Source of the DNA: Auricularia sp. M13
Taxonomy: Eukaryota > Basidiomycota > Agaricomycetes > Auriculariales > Auriculariaceae
Length of the DNA stretch: 64,000 nt
Assembly (NCBI GenBank): GCA_037042915.1
Contig: CM073193.1
Coordinates: forward strand, 5,332,001-5,396,000
Direction: 5' to 3'
Of this stretch, positions 21,556 to 31,552 are shown in pieces. The notes beneath the pieces are model-generated. The model was given only the letters and a program-made list of their open reading frames with translations. It was not told the DNA's origin and searched no databases. Position numbers and translations under genes: made by a program. The first letter of the stretch is position 1. Each line of letters opens with the position of its first letter.

Positions 21556-22346
21556 ACCTCATGTGATAGGTCAACTTTTGCAACACTGGGAAAATTCTAT
21601 TGAAATTTCAGTCTGTTGCAACAAGGGGTGGTAACCGGCAAAATCCGGTACATCATGTTAGTATGTATGTCCCCTCCGAGCTCGCGCTGCAGAGGTTGTG
21701 GACCCCAGGCTCCGGCGGAGCCGGAGGCCAGCCCGGTGTGCTGGCAGCCTCTGAGCTGCATTTTCACCTCATAAAATTGCAGCTGAGACCTCTTTGGCAT
21801 CAGAATTGAGTATTCCAGGTAGCCATGCAGATGTATGAAGGACAAAGTTTGTTGCAACACTGGCTGACTTGACCGACAACATCATCCTGCTTCAGAAGCG
21901 GAACAAACCGGATGCAAATCCGCGGATACGGAGGTAAATCCGCGGATATAGTATGTATGTCTCCTCCTCTCTGGCCTTACAGCGGTTACCGACCCGGTGC
22001 CGTTGATTTTGGTTCCGGATACCCCTTGTGTTGCAATGCTACAACCATTTTAACGCTTACCAGTGGCAAATGTTCAAGTTTTCCGAAGGTCGGAGAAGTG
22101 TGCCGGATTGTCTGCATCAGGCACAACTCTGAATTTTGCGAACCGCAAAAGCTGCCCCGGTCTGAATTTTGCGAACACAAACATCCTGTTATGTCCGGCT
22201 TCGGGAAAATCCCGCGGGCTTCTCCGAGTTTCGGAAAATTTGAACTTTTGTCACTGGCTAGATCCCAAATGGTTGTGGGTTTGTAACAGATGGATTATTC
22301 CACGACATTTTCCCAGTCTTGCAAAAGTTGACCTATCTCATGAGGT
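21556..22346. mobile_element. Non-autonomous TIR element (791 bp)
   Basis: The 40-bp terminal inverted repeats at 21556-21595 and 22307-22346 begin ACCTCATG and contain ATAGGTCAACTTTTGCAA. They match at 38 of 40 positions. The homology continues more weakly inward (CTGTTGCAA against CTGTTACAA). No transposase frame is present. The interior has a direct pair of TAGTATGTATGTC words near 21657 and 21948, followed in both by a CTCC run, so part of the interior is duplicated. I could not define a target-site duplication with confidence; the outside bases are T/A-rich. The family is therefore open. Confidence 0.7.
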
Positions 22347-22580
22347 TGTAAAAATCGAGATCCCCAGCAGTGCATACGGCCGATGTGAAGGAGAAGGGAA
22401 GAGAGGTTGTGGTTACACCGGAACCAGAGTCTTGATTCCGTCGCTTCGAGCGTGGTGGGGGCTTACATTAACCCGGCTGTCCACGAAGCGTCGCCGTTTG
22501 AACCTCCGACCTGCTTTTGTTCATAAACCAGAGCGCCACACACGACCATCCACTAGTTCGACGCACCTTCCCCCGTACGC

Positions 22581-25500
22581 ATGTCATACATCGATTTTCC
22601 CAAGCCTAGCGGAGACCGACTGCTCTTCGGCGCCTTCGTCGTCGTTGCGCTCGACCCGGTCGCTTCGTTCGCAGGCTTGGAAGACCCAAAGGTCAAGGAG
22701 GCTGCCATCCGAGTCAAGACGCGCAAGCGCCTCGTTATGGTTCAATTTGTGCGTCAGCAGTATCTAGGAGTCAGCCAGTCTCGTTTAGTCTTCTTCAGTC
22801 GCTCTCGCAACCGCCAAACGACGTACTTCCATTTCTTCCCGGTGGGCTCTGGCCTTCCCAAAGACACATGGGCCTGCTTCCCAGTTTCGCCGGAGACAGA
22901 TCATCCCGAGGGTCGTGGTCCAATTGGTGTTTCGAAGCCTTTGCCGATCCATCGTCCGTACATCCACACGACAGAAGCGTTCGAGGGCATCGTGTCGCGA
23001 ATCTACACCGACAACCCGACGGGCATTCAGTGCTCCGAGGACGATCAGACGCAAGTGTATCGAGAGCACCTGAGGGATACGGCCAGGATGGACGAGACGG
23101 CGGAATACGATACTAGTAGCTGGGGGTTCTTGCCCCCGGACCATCATGTCCGCAGTGCCTTTGGCACTATGCGTGTTGCGCGCTGCGCCGTTTACGGCCA
23201 CTTATTGTCCTTACCTCTGCATAGTATCAATACAAGGCGCTTTGCGCCGTTTTGGAGCTACAGAACGCCGTCAATGCCACAGCAATGCCCGAGCACGGCT
23301 TCCCTCCAATGGCTCCATTGACTATTGCATGACCAACACCTCAACACCCGTCCAAACGACGTGCATAGAGACCTGCTGGTCTGGCAAGATGCTCCCAGCA
23401 TGTATATCGCTGCAGCTAACCTATTGGTCGTCCACATCGTGCACCGCGACGAGGAAAGGCCACGTCAGCACATGATGACGTCATAGTTCCAGAACATTCC
23501 CCGAAAATCTCGGGCCATACTTGCTGGCTGCCGCGCGTCCCTTGCTCTCATCCTACTTCCACCGCTGTCCCACGACGCGTAATCCCCGTTCCCAGCCTCT
23601 TCCTTCCGTTCAGGACACAGACCCGTATTATAACCTCGGAAAAGCCGTCTTCCCCGCCACACTCGCTACACCCGCCTACGTTTGCCGATACGGTTGGCCG
23701 GGCGGATTCGACCACTTCAAACGCGACATTGCCCTCATTCGGTACCTCTCCCGGCCGCCTCCGCCGCGCTCCGCGACTCCCATTCCCCCGTTCTGGGTCG
23801 ATTTCCCGAACATGACGCACGACGACGACATGCTGCTCGACAACCAAGATGTCGAGATGGCCGGTGCTGCTCCTGGGCTGACGTCGGGCCCAGGCTCCGC
23901 AGACGTGCCTAACGCTTCGTTGGCCACTGGCGCCGCGCTGCCACCGACTTCGGCCACCACGTCCACCGGGCTACCTACCCCGTCTGCGCCGACGACCGCC
24001 TCGCTTCTGCCGATCCCCACCCTGCACAGCGCCAAGATCGTTGCCACTCCGCGCCCACAGGATGGCTTCCCGATGCCGACTGCTGTCAGTCTCAATGACC
24101 TGCTCCGCAACATCGCGCCCGAATCACGCATTCCTTGGCTGGCTGACGCCAACAAGTCGTCTTGCCTACTCGCCACCGTTGCCTCGCCACGCAGCTTCCG
24201 ACCGGACCAGGCTGGCAACACTGCGCGCGGCATCCAGAAAGTTATCAACGACTTCTTAGGCACCACCAATGTCTTCGTATCGCCGCCTGTCCAGCTGGTT
24301 CCCGGCGAGCTTGGCCCGTACACTTTCCTCGTTCGCAACCTTACCGAGGAGAACCGACGTGCACTGCTCAAACTCGAATGTCTCTGCACGGAGCCCGTCA
24401 CCGTACTCTTCTTCCAGCTCGTCCATACGACCGACTTCGTCACCGGCATTCTCGGCTGGAACGTCCCCGACGGGCCGACCGGCAAAACGCTCGTTCACCG
24501 CTGTGTTCTCCAGGAGTGCACGACTGGACCGAGCGCTCCGCGCATCCGCAACTTCATCGTCAACCATCACGACGCCTTCCCTGACTTGTCTGCCGACGCT
24601 GCTGTCGAGAAGGTGTTCAGCACGCTCCGTGTCGAACACAAGATTGTCCTTTCGCATAACAGACCGGAGGACGAGCAGAGTGTGTGGTTTGTCTATGCTA
24701 CCTCGCCCACCGTCGAAGCTTATGACGAGTGGTGTAACCTGTTCGTGGACATGGCGTTCGTTCACCCGGACTTTGGCAAAGGTATTGCGCAGAGCCGTGA
24801 CAAATTCCGTTGCTCCCTTTGCCAAGACCACACTCATACCCGCCCCATGTGTCCCCTCCCCAGAGTTCCAGGATGGCTTGGACCCAAGATCGACATCACC
24901 CCCGCCCCCAAATTCCCGTCTTCTCCCAGATTTGCTCGCGGCGGTAGTGCTGCCAGGGGCCGCGCTTATCGGGGTTCCTATGCATCTCCGCGCTCGTGAT
25001 TGTCGCTCTCTAAAAATGTAGTTCTCCTACTTGTTGCGTAACTTGAAAGTACTTAACCCCCACTCAATTTACATCCTCTTCGCATTATCAGACATGCGAC
25101 CCTACAGCGGAGGCCCAAATATACTGCTAGAACAGGAAAGCCAACGCTGCAGCACAAATCACCAAGCGGCGGCCTATTTAGGCCTGGACGTGCCGTGCCG
25201 AGAGGCTGAAGTCCCTCATGCCGCCAGTAGCTGTCTGATACTACTGGGTCGGCGTGCTGGACATAGTCCCCCCTTGACAGCCTGGGAATGACTGTCCTCG
25301 TCCGGAGACGGTTGCTATCCGGGGAGCGAGCAGGGCAACCACCACATCTACAACTCAGAGGAATAACATAATATCAACGGTGACGAATGACGGTACTGGC
25401 ATGCGCCTCTTCGACTCTCGAGAGGACTGCAACCTGTCCGCCGATTGCAACCTTGATGACAGAGTTGGAGAGTACGGTGGCGGAGCTATCCCTGCACGTC

Positions 25501-28500
25501 GTGGGATGCAGGACCTGATGCTGGGTCTGCAGGACGCGACAGGAACTATTCCCAGTGCATCTAGTGGACTTGGCAATTCTGGCCCTACATCCCACGACCG
25601 CAGAGATGTTTCAAATCTTGATGATACCGACTTTGAACTTGACTCTATCACTGAGGTGACTTGCCGGAGGTCGTCGGTAACAAATTCTCATATTTCCAAC
25701 CGGCCTAAAATTGTGAAACACACACGCGCCTATCTTAAAATAGGTTCCTTAAATATGAAGGGACGTGGAGCGCCTATGCCTGACCATCCTGATAACAAAT
25801 GGAACCATATCAATCAACTATTACGCGAAGAGAAGTTAGGTGTGCTCGCACTGCAGGAAACGCACCTCAATCAACAATTTGCCGATGGTCTAAATCGATT
25901 ATTCCAAAAGCAAATGCACATATTGTGGTCATCAAACCCCTTGAAATCAAGTGCTGAAGGCGTAGCTCTAGTACTAAATAAACAATTCACAAATACCACA
26001 GATATTAAATCATGGGAGATCATACCAGGACGTGCCTTACTTGCCATCCTACCTTGGCACCTATCGCTAACTTTATCTATTCTGGTCGTCTATGGTCCAA
26101 ATGACCCAAACGAAGCTCAAAACTTCTGGACGCATATTACACGCAAGATTGACTCGCTCAATTTGCCTGAACCTGATATCATGCTGGGTGACTTCAATCA
26201 CGTAGAAGAACCCTTTGATCGTCTACCAGCGCACCTAAATAGAATAGATAAAACTGACTCCTTTAATGAACTCCGCAGTAAATATGAACTCATAGATGGA
26301 TGGCGCCAAACATATCCTGATACCAAATCCTACACCTTTAAACAATTCTCCAACACATCACAGTCGCGAATCGATCGCATCTACTGCACTAATGAGATCC
26401 ACCATGCATGCCGCGCCTGGAAAATTAACGAAGTAGGAATAATAACAGATCACAAATTAGTATCTGTAGAACTAGTCGATCTCAAACAACCATACATTGG
26501 CAAAGGGCGTTGGGTCATGCCTACATACTTGATTAAGGACAAAATCCTCAATAAGGAGATCCAAGCTTCTGCGCTCCAACTTGAGGACGACCTAGAGCGG
26601 TGTAAACACTCTCGCAGTAACTCTAAAAATCCACAGATACTGTGGCAAAAGTTCAAAACCCATTTGTGCCATGTCGCACGACAACGTGCTAAGTTAGTGA
26701 TTCCTAGAATTGACCAAAAAGCGAAAGAACTTAAAATTCAGCTAGATCTAATTTTCAATGATCCAAGCCTGTCAGATGACGAAAAAGCTCTATCTGCAGC
26801 TGTCCTACAAGATCGACTCCAAGCGCTGGCTAAAGAGAAACATGACAACCAACGAATCCAGTCACACGTCAGGAATGCGCTACAGGGCGAGACTATCAGT
26901 AAATACTGGAGCGGCTTAAATAAGGAGAGGAAACCTCGTGACACTATGTTTAGCCTAAAAGTACCCAACTCCTCCCCTGCTAAATATACGAACAAGTCAT
27001 CTGAGATGGCTGACATTGCTCGTAAATACCATGATGAATTACAAGATCAGGATCTGTGCTTGGATCCTATAGAGCGAGAAATTGCTTTCCAACAAATATA
27101 TCAACAAATAGACGCAGAGATACCTGCGCATGAAAAAAGTGAACTGGCAAAATATTTAACTGAGGATGATGTAGCTCTTGCACTCATGACCTCTGCTAAT
27201 GGTAAGGCGCCAGGCATGGATGGCCTCCCTTACGAATTATGGAAGCATCTGCATTTACAATTCAAACGCGACCAATTAAATGGCGATGGAACTCACAAGA
27301 AATGTGATATTGTCAAAATTCTCACAACAGTATATAATGATATTGAGAAATATGGAGTCGCACCTGAGACTAAATTTGCTTTGGGATGGATGTGCCCCAT
27401 CTACAAGAAGAATGCTAAAGACGACATTGCAAACTATCGTCCAATTACTTTGCTTAATACAGACTATAAGACTTTTACTAAAGCTTTAACCTTTAAGTTT
27501 ACCCTGGCCGCTCCCACCATTATTCATCACGACCAAGCTGGATTTATGAAAGGACGGAGCATTTTTGACCATATCAAATTGACTAAACTTATGATAGACT
27601 ATGCTGAAGCGTCAAACCAAAATGGTATAATCGTTGCCCTTGATCAAGAGAAAGCTTATGACAAGGTCGCGCATGACTACTTATGGCGCACAATGGCTAA
27701 ATTCAATCTGCCCAACCACTTTATTAATATTGTTAAGTCGCTCTACGAGCATGCTGAGACAGTGGTAATTATAAATGGTGTCATAAGTGATCCTTTCACA
27801 GTTCGCCGAGGCGTTAGACAAGGAGATCCTCTATCATGCTTATTATTCAACATTGCGATTGAACCTTTGGCATCGGCGCTGCGCAAGTCAAACCTGAAGG
27901 GTCTTGACATTTCAGGTGCCGCTGAAAGGTTAATTACTACTTTATTTGCAGACGATACCACAATTTACCTATCCTCACATGACAGTTATATTGGTATGCA
28001 GAAAATCTTAAAGCAATGGTGTAAGGCTTCAGGAGCTAAGTTCAATGTCAATAAAACACAAATTCTGCCCATAGGTACTTCAACCTTTCGCCAACAATTT
28101 ATAAATACACGCCAATTGTCTCCTACTTCACCACCCATCCCCATAGACATTCACATTGCCAGCGATGGAGAGCCTATTCGTATACTTGGTTCATGGCCAG
28201 GAAACAAAGCAGACGGTGCTGCGCCTTGGCTCCCAGTTTTACAAAAGATAGAAAGAAAACTTAAACTCTGGAACTTGAGCCAACCCACTTTAGAAGGGCG
28301 TAGACTTATTGTACAAATGGTAGTGGGAGGCGGTACACAGTTCCTTACAAAAGCACAAGGAATGCCTAAGCATATTGAAGAGCGCGTGGTCAAAATAGTG
28401 CGTGACTTCATGTGGAACTATAAATCTGGCCCTCCTCCTGTGGCACTTGATGTGCTCCAACTCCCAATAGGACAAGGCGGTAAACAACTATTGGATATAC

Positions 28501-30720
28501 GTGCTAGAAACAAAGCGATCACCCTGACTTGGCTTTGCGACTACCTGACACAGACACCTCGACCTACGTGGACAAACCTTGCCGATGCACTATTAAGGTT
28601 AAATGTCCTCAAGACCCAAGAAAAAAAGTTGAGCGCTAACTTACGTGAAAATCCCTTTGTACAAAATTGGGGAGTTGAGACTAGAAAAACTAAATCTTCT
28701 AAACTGCCTCGCGACCTAGCTGAAATGCTCGCACTAGCAAAAGAATTTGGTGTAACACTAGACGCACACCCCTATCTTGAAGCGTCAGTACAAGGAGAAC
28801 TGCCGATATGGGGCCATTTTGCACTTGAGAAATCACCAAGGGAATCTGCCAGCACTGCGTGCTTACTTGATAATCACAAGTGCAGAACAGTCTCTGATGC
28901 TTATACCCTAGCATCTATCCTCAACTCAAATTGGCACAGGAACAATAAAAACTGTATATGTCGCAAATGCAACCAAATTAGGCACAGTACAAGCTGTAAT
29001 AATCCTCATAGATGTGCGAAAGCAGCCAAAAAGATTCTAGATAGCCTTCTACCAAAATGGAATCCCCTTAAACGACCTCCAGCTAATGATCTTGATCAGC
29101 TGCCAACTATTGAACCTTCTATCTCAGACGTTGAACAGGGAAAGGCCATAACATTTAACCCTGCTGCTTCGCCCAGCTCCCTAGCTGACGCCCTTAGAAT
29201 ATTCACTCAAATACCTGAAGATGATCATGCTGTACACGTCCTTGCACAAGGTCAACCTGCATTCAGAGGGGCTCAAATTGCAAACCCAAAGGAATACACC
29301 GTTTGGTGCGCAGGATTTGCTCGAAACAGGAAATGTGTTGACTCTAAAGTTGCCTCGGCCTGGACTATGAAAACGCCTGACTCAATTGAACGCATTAGCA
29401 ATCGTCTTCCAAATAATTTTAACTTACAAGAGCAAGGGGATATATTAGCCTTGATACTGGCTGCGAAATCAGCCCCTATAGACTGCATCCTTCACCTGAA
29501 GTCTTGCTCTAAGCGTGTCATTAAAAACATTACTGTAAGCTGCACATCAAACTATGATAATGGATGGTTCGGAAATAAATGTGCACACCTATACAGGGCA
29601 TTAATATGTCTTCTACGTGCTCGTGAAGCCAGAACAACTATCCAATATGTTCCAATTAAATCAGATACAGAAATGCACCAAACCCATGAGCGTGCTAAAC
29701 AGGCCTCAAATCGAGTGAATCCTGATGTAGTTGATATCAACTACCCTGCAGATTTTGATACACGGGGAATTAAACTACGAAGTCTCTCCCAGGCTACTGC
29801 GTACAAGCAGATCCTGGCACTAAAAAATGTTCCTGAAAGACAGCGCACACTATTGAACATTGAAATGGCAAGATGTGCAAATGCTGAAGTATCTGGTGAT
29901 GTTGTTCCAGATGATAAACTATGGAAATCCATCAGAACAAAGGATCTGAGACGCCCAGTGCGTGACTATATGTGGAAATTATTCCATGGTGCATACAAAA
30001 TAGGGCGCGACTGGTCACATGTTCCTGAGAAAGAGCAGCGTGCAATATGCCCTGTGTGCGAATGCGAAGAGTCAATGGAACATATACTAACAGAATGCCC
30101 TGGTAATGGCCAAGCGCAAATCTGGTCTCTAGCAAAACAGTTCTGGGAGAAAAAACACCCTTACTGGCCAACTCCCTCCCTCGCCACAATTCTCTCATGT
30201 GCACAAATGGAGTTTAAGGGAATAGACAATAAAAAACTTCATGCAACAAATAGACTTTACCGCATCCTGATCTCAGAGTCTGCACACCTTATCTGGAAAA
30301 TACGATGCAGGCGCCTATTCAATAATCAGGATCCCACTGTATTACCCACAGACCAGGAAATTCACCACAAATGGACATACACAATTGAGCAACGCATGCG
30401 TCTAGACTTTTATATGTCTGAGTTTGCACATAACAAAAACTCCTTGCCACGAAAACTTGTCTCACAAACCTGGCAGGACACGCCCTTGCACATGCATCTA
30501 AATCAACTATGCTCAGACAGAGAACCTGGGGTTTTAGTGGGTATCGGCAATATTGATCGCCCACCAGACTGTAGTCCTTGACTACAGCCACTGCCGGAGT
30601 CCCACACACAGTTTGAAGTGCATAAAGCATTTCCCCAGCGGTGGCAAAGAGTCCTGAGCCTCTACCTTGACGTATGTGTGAAGATCATATTATATATGAA
30701 TTCGTAACACTAAGCACCAC

Positions 30721-30757
<37 letters not shown>

Positions 30758-31244
30758 TACTAGTAGCTGCGAGCCCTGGACACCTTCTCTCATTGAGGAG
30801 GGATCCTTCATCGTGGACTTTCCCGAGACGTTCATGCGACCGTGCTACCAGATGTCGCTTGACATCAGCGCGGACGAGACGTTTGCGGATCCCCGTACGC
30901 ACCAGGACGAGATCGATGCCTTGCTCACGTAAGTGAAGCGTGAAGCACTGGCAGCGCGCGACACCCCCACTCAGCAGTGCTGCAGAATCGAGGCCGAGTG
31001 GCGCGAGCGTCGAGAGCTGGAGTGCACGATTCAGACCCGCGAGGACCGACTCCTCCAGTGGCGCAAATCGGACGGCGAATACGACAACTGGGAGGATGAC
31101 GAGATCACTGTGAAACCCAGTCCGCGCCATTTTGCACCGGTCATTGGCCGGTGTACGCGAGATTTTCCGCTTTCGGCCGGTGTCTGGTGGAAACAGTTGG
31201 ATTCGTTCCCAGTCGAGATCCAGCCGGAGTTCCGGTCGAATTGA
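22581..31244 (+). CDS. LDPVAS-family protein, copy 3, split by LINE-A
   Basis: A host gene interrupted by LINE-A. The 5' part, 22581-23122, starts MSYIDFPKPSGDRLLFGAFV and carries the family signature VVVALDPVASFAGLED, FHFFPVGSG and FPVSPETDHPEGRGPIG. The 3' part resumes in the same frame after the second duplication copy (30756) with TPSLIEEGSFIVDFPETFMR and MSLDISADETF. The apparent stop near 30930 is better read as a 57-nt intron (30929-30985, GTAAGT donor, TGCAG acceptor). It lies at the same place as intron 2 of copy 2 and leads into IEAEWRERRELE, the counterpart of IESAWAKRAAIN. The gene ends at 31244. Near 22752 a GTGCGT could begin an intron matching intron 1 of the other copies, but the best acceptor shifts the frame, so I keep the read-through. 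Without the LINE the gene looks essentially intact. Confidence 0.6.
23109..23122 (+). repeat. Target-site duplication of LINE-A, left copy
   Basis: GATACTAGTAGCTG here is repeated exactly at 30756-30769, right after the A tail of LINE-A. Confidence 0.9.
23476..23483. promoter_or_regulatory. CRE/ATF site (TGACGTCA) in the LINE-A 5' UTR
   Basis: A perfect palindromic bZIP site lies about 350 bp inside the element and 330 bp before ORF1. It could contribute to an internal promoter. Known for the motif; use by this element is inferred. Confidence 0.35.
23812..24999 (+). CDS. LINE-A ORF1 (nucleic-acid-binding protein)
   Basis: A protein of about 395 residues starting at ATG 23812 (MTHDDDMLLDNQDVEM). 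The open frame extends upstream to 23521 without a stop, but no ATG is seen there. The N-terminal third is Pro/Ala/Thr-rich and looks disordered. The middle (about residues 90-330) is a folded region with VTVLFFQLVHTTDFVTGILG and SVWFVYATSPTVEAYDEW, compatible with an RRM-like fold. Near the C-terminus is one zinc knuckle, CSLCQDHTHTRPMC, of the C-x2-C-x4-H-x4-C type. The protein ends in a Gly/Arg tail (SPRFARGGSAARGRAY). By analogy with other LINE ORF1 proteins it binds element RNA and forms the ribonucleoprotein. Confidence 0.8.
   Translation: MTHDDDMLLDNQDVEMAGAAPGLTSGPGSADVPNASLATGAALPPTSATTSTGLPTPSAPTTASLLPIPTLHSAKIVATPRPQDGFPMPTAVSLNDLLRNIAPESRIPWLADANKSSCLLATVASPRSFRPDQAGNTARGIQKVINDFLGTTNVFVSPPVQLVPGELGPYTFLVRNLTEENRRALLKLECLCTEPVTVLFFQLVHTTDFVTGILGWNVPDGPTGKTLVHRCVLQECTTGPSAPRIRNFIVNHHDAFPDLSADAAVEKVFSTLRVEHKIVLSHNRPEDEQSVWFVYATSPTVEAYDEWCNLFVDMAFVHPDFGKGIAQSRDKFRCSLCQDHTHTRPMCPLPRVPGWLGPKIDITPAPKFPSSPRFARGGSAARGRAYRGSYASPRS
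25167..25214 (+). promoter_or_regulatory. Conserved inter-ORF segment with hairpin, LINE-A
   Basis: Contains GGCCTATTTAGGCC, a perfect 5-bp stem with a 4-base loop, followed by GTGCCGTGCCGAGAGGCTGA. LINE-B has the same segment at 42507-42555 at the same place between its ORFs. It may be an RNA structure that controls ORF2 translation. Confidence 0.55.
25401..30581 (+). CDS. LINE-A ORF2: endonuclease, reverse transcriptase, RNase H-like
   Basis: About 1726 residues from ATG 25401; the frame is open from 25380. Residue numbers count from 25401. The endonuclease domain (about 110-345) has LKIGSLNMKGRG, LALQETHL, IMLGDFNHVEEP, SRIDRIYC and the DH of ITDHKLV, so all metal-site residues are visible. 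The reverse transcriptase (about 595-900) has KAPGMDGLPYELW, NYRPITLLNTDYK, VALDQEKAYDKV, GVRQGDPLSCLLF and the catalytic LFADDTTIYL. Near residue 1185 comes a cysteine cluster, CICRKCNQIRHSTSC ending NNPHRC. At about 1295-1420 an RNase H-like fold is recognisable (TVWCAGFARNRK, GNKCAHLYRAL) but with Cys in place of the first catalytic Asp. A C-terminal zinc finger (CPVCECEESMEHILTECP) of the zf-RVT type lies near 1552. This is the enzyme for target-primed reverse transcription. Confidence 0.92.
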   Translation: MRLFDSREDCNLSADCNLDDRVGEYGGGAIPARRGMQDLMLGLQDATGTIPSASSGLGNSGPTSHDRRDVSNLDDTDFELDSITEVTCRRSSVTNSHISNRPKIVKHTRAYLKIGSLNMKGRGAPMPDHPDNKWNHINQLLREEKLGVLALQETHLNQQFADGLNRLFQKQMHILWSSNPLKSSAEGVALVLNKQFTNTTDIKSWEIIPGRALLAILPWHLSLTLSILVVYGPNDPNEAQNFWTHITRKIDSLNLPEPDIMLGDFNHVEEPFDRLPAHLNRIDKTDSFNELRSKYELIDGWRQTYPDTKSYTFKQFSNTSQSRIDRIYCTNEIHHACRAWKINEVGIITDHKLVSVELVDLKQPYIGKGRWVMPTYLIKDKILNKEIQASALQLEDDLERCKHSRSNSKNPQILWQKFKTHLCHVARQRAKLVIPRIDQKAKELKIQLDLIFNDPSLSDDEKALSAAVLQDRLQALAKEKHDNQRIQSHVRNALQGETISKYWSGLNKERKPRDTMFSLKVPNSSPAKYTNKSSEMADIARKYHDELQDQDLCLDPIEREIAFQQIYQQIDAEIPAHEKSELAKYLTEDDVALALMTSANGKAPGMDGLPYELWKHLHLQFKRDQLNGDGTHKKCDIVKILTTVYNDIEKYGVAPETKFALGWMCPIYKKNAKDDIANYRPITLLNTDYKTFTKALTFKFTLAAPTIIHHDQAGFMKGRSIFDHIKLTKLMIDYAEASNQNGIIVALDQEKAYDKVAHDYLWRTMAKFNLPNHFINIVKSLYEHAETVVIINGVISDPFTVRRGVRQGDPLSCLLFNIAIEPLASALRKSNLKGLDISGAAERLITTLFADDTTIYLSSHDSYIGMQKILKQWCKASGAKFNVNKTQILPIGTSTFRQQFINTRQLSPTSPPIPIDIHIASDGEPIRILGSWPGNKADGAAPWLPVLQKIERKLKLWNLSQPTLEGRRLIVQMVVGGGTQFLTKAQGMPKHIEERVVKIVRDFMWNYKSGPPPVALDVLQLPIGQGGKQLLDIRARNKAITLTWLCDYLTQTPRPTWTNLADALLRLNVLKTQEKKLSANLRENPFVQNWGVETRKTKSSKLPRDLAEMLALAKEFGVTLDAHPYLEASVQGELPIWGHFALEKSPRESASTACLLDNHKCRTVSDAYTLASILNSNWHRNNKNCICRKCNQIRHSTSCNNPHRCAKAAKKILDSLLPKWNPLKRPPANDLDQLPTIEPSISDVEQGKAITFNPAASPSSLADALRIFTQIPEDDHAVHVLAQGQPAFRGAQIANPKEYTVWCAGFARNRKCVDSKVASAWTMKTPDSIERISNRLPNNFNLQEQGDILALILAAKSAPIDCILHLKSCSKRVIKNITVSCTSNYDNGWFGNKCAHLYRALICLLRAREARTTIQYVPIKSDTEMHQTHERAKQASNRVNPDVVDINYPADFDTRGIKLRSLSQATAYKQILALKNVPERQRTLLNIEMARCANAEVSGDVVPDDKLWKSIRTKDLRRPVRDYMWKLFHGAYKIGRDWSHVPEKEQRAICPVCECEESMEHILTECPGNGQAQIWSLAKQFWEKKHPYWPTPSLATILSCAQMEFKGIDNKKLHATNRLYRILISESAHLIWKIRCRRLFNNQDPTVLPTDQEIHHKWTYTIEQRMRLDFYMSEFAHNKNSLPRKLVSQTWQDTPLHMHLNQLCSDREPGVLVGIGNIDRPPDCSP
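30722..30755 (+). repeat. Poly(A) tail of LINE-A (34 A)
   Basis: An uninterrupted run of 34 A directly before the right duplication copy, marking the 3' end of the reverse-transcribed RNA. Confidence 0.95.
30756..30769 (+). repeat. Target-site duplication of LINE-A, right copy
   Basis: Exact copy of 23109-23122; the host frame resumes within it. Confidence 0.9.
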
Positions 31245-31537
31245 CGGCAGCATCAGGAATCACTGCAAGACACCTTGTAGACGCAGGAGCCAACAGTTCA
31301 GTATATTTTTTATGACAATTCCACGGCTTTGATTGTCAGGGGAAGCTCATGGATGCTGTCCAGCGTCGGTGTGAGGGAACGGACCGTCGGAGACTCGGAG
31401 CCATGATACTCGGAGGTCGCGGAGCGAGCACCGACCGAGCGCAGCAGTGTCGGTCTCGCCGATTTCCGTCTGGCCATCGCCTTCCAGACCTCGGGCGGAG
31501 CTTGACTTGTACTCAAGTTGTGGCCCAGGTCCTCAGC
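31245..31537. other. Intergenic between host gene copy 3 and LINE-B
   Basis: About 290 bp, probably 3' UTR of copy 3 and promoter of the gene whose TATA box follows. No gene seen. Confidence 0.35.
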
Positions 31538-31552
31538 TATATAAAGGCACCT
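31538..31552 (+). promoter_or_regulatory. TATA box that is also the left duplication copy of LINE-B
   Basis: TATATAAAGGCACCT contains a canonical TATATAAA. The same 15 bases recur at 52638-52652, directly after the tail of LINE-B. The original site was therefore a promoter-like sequence, and LINE-B now separates it from the small gene at 52668. Confidence 0.6.

Larger units (their letters stand above)
23123..30755 (+). mobile_element. LINE-A, full-length non-LTR retrotransposon (7.6 kb)
   Basis: A complete-looking LINE: 5' UTR 23123-23811, ORF1 23812-24999, an inter-ORF spacer, ORF2 25401-30581, a short 3' UTR, and a 34-A tail at 30722-30755. It is flanked by an exact 14-bp duplication (23109-23122 and 30756-30769). 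ORF2 has apurinic-like endonuclease, reverse transcriptase, a cysteine cluster and an RNase H-like region; the order fits the Tad/I-type LINEs of fungi, though the clade needs a tree. Both ORFs are open over their whole length, and the tail and duplication are unspoiled, so insertion looks recent. The base composition of ORF2 is clearly more AT-rich than surrounding genes. Confidence 0.92.

Noticed and set aside
23521-23811. N-terminal extension of LINE-A ORF1
   Set aside because: The frame is open but has no ATG before 23812; the first residues would be LINE leader sequence.
30929-30932. Premature stop in copy 3 of the LDPVAS family
   Set aside because: GTAAGT at this place and a TGCAG 57 nt later form an intron at the same position as in copy 2, and the downstream residues match that copy.
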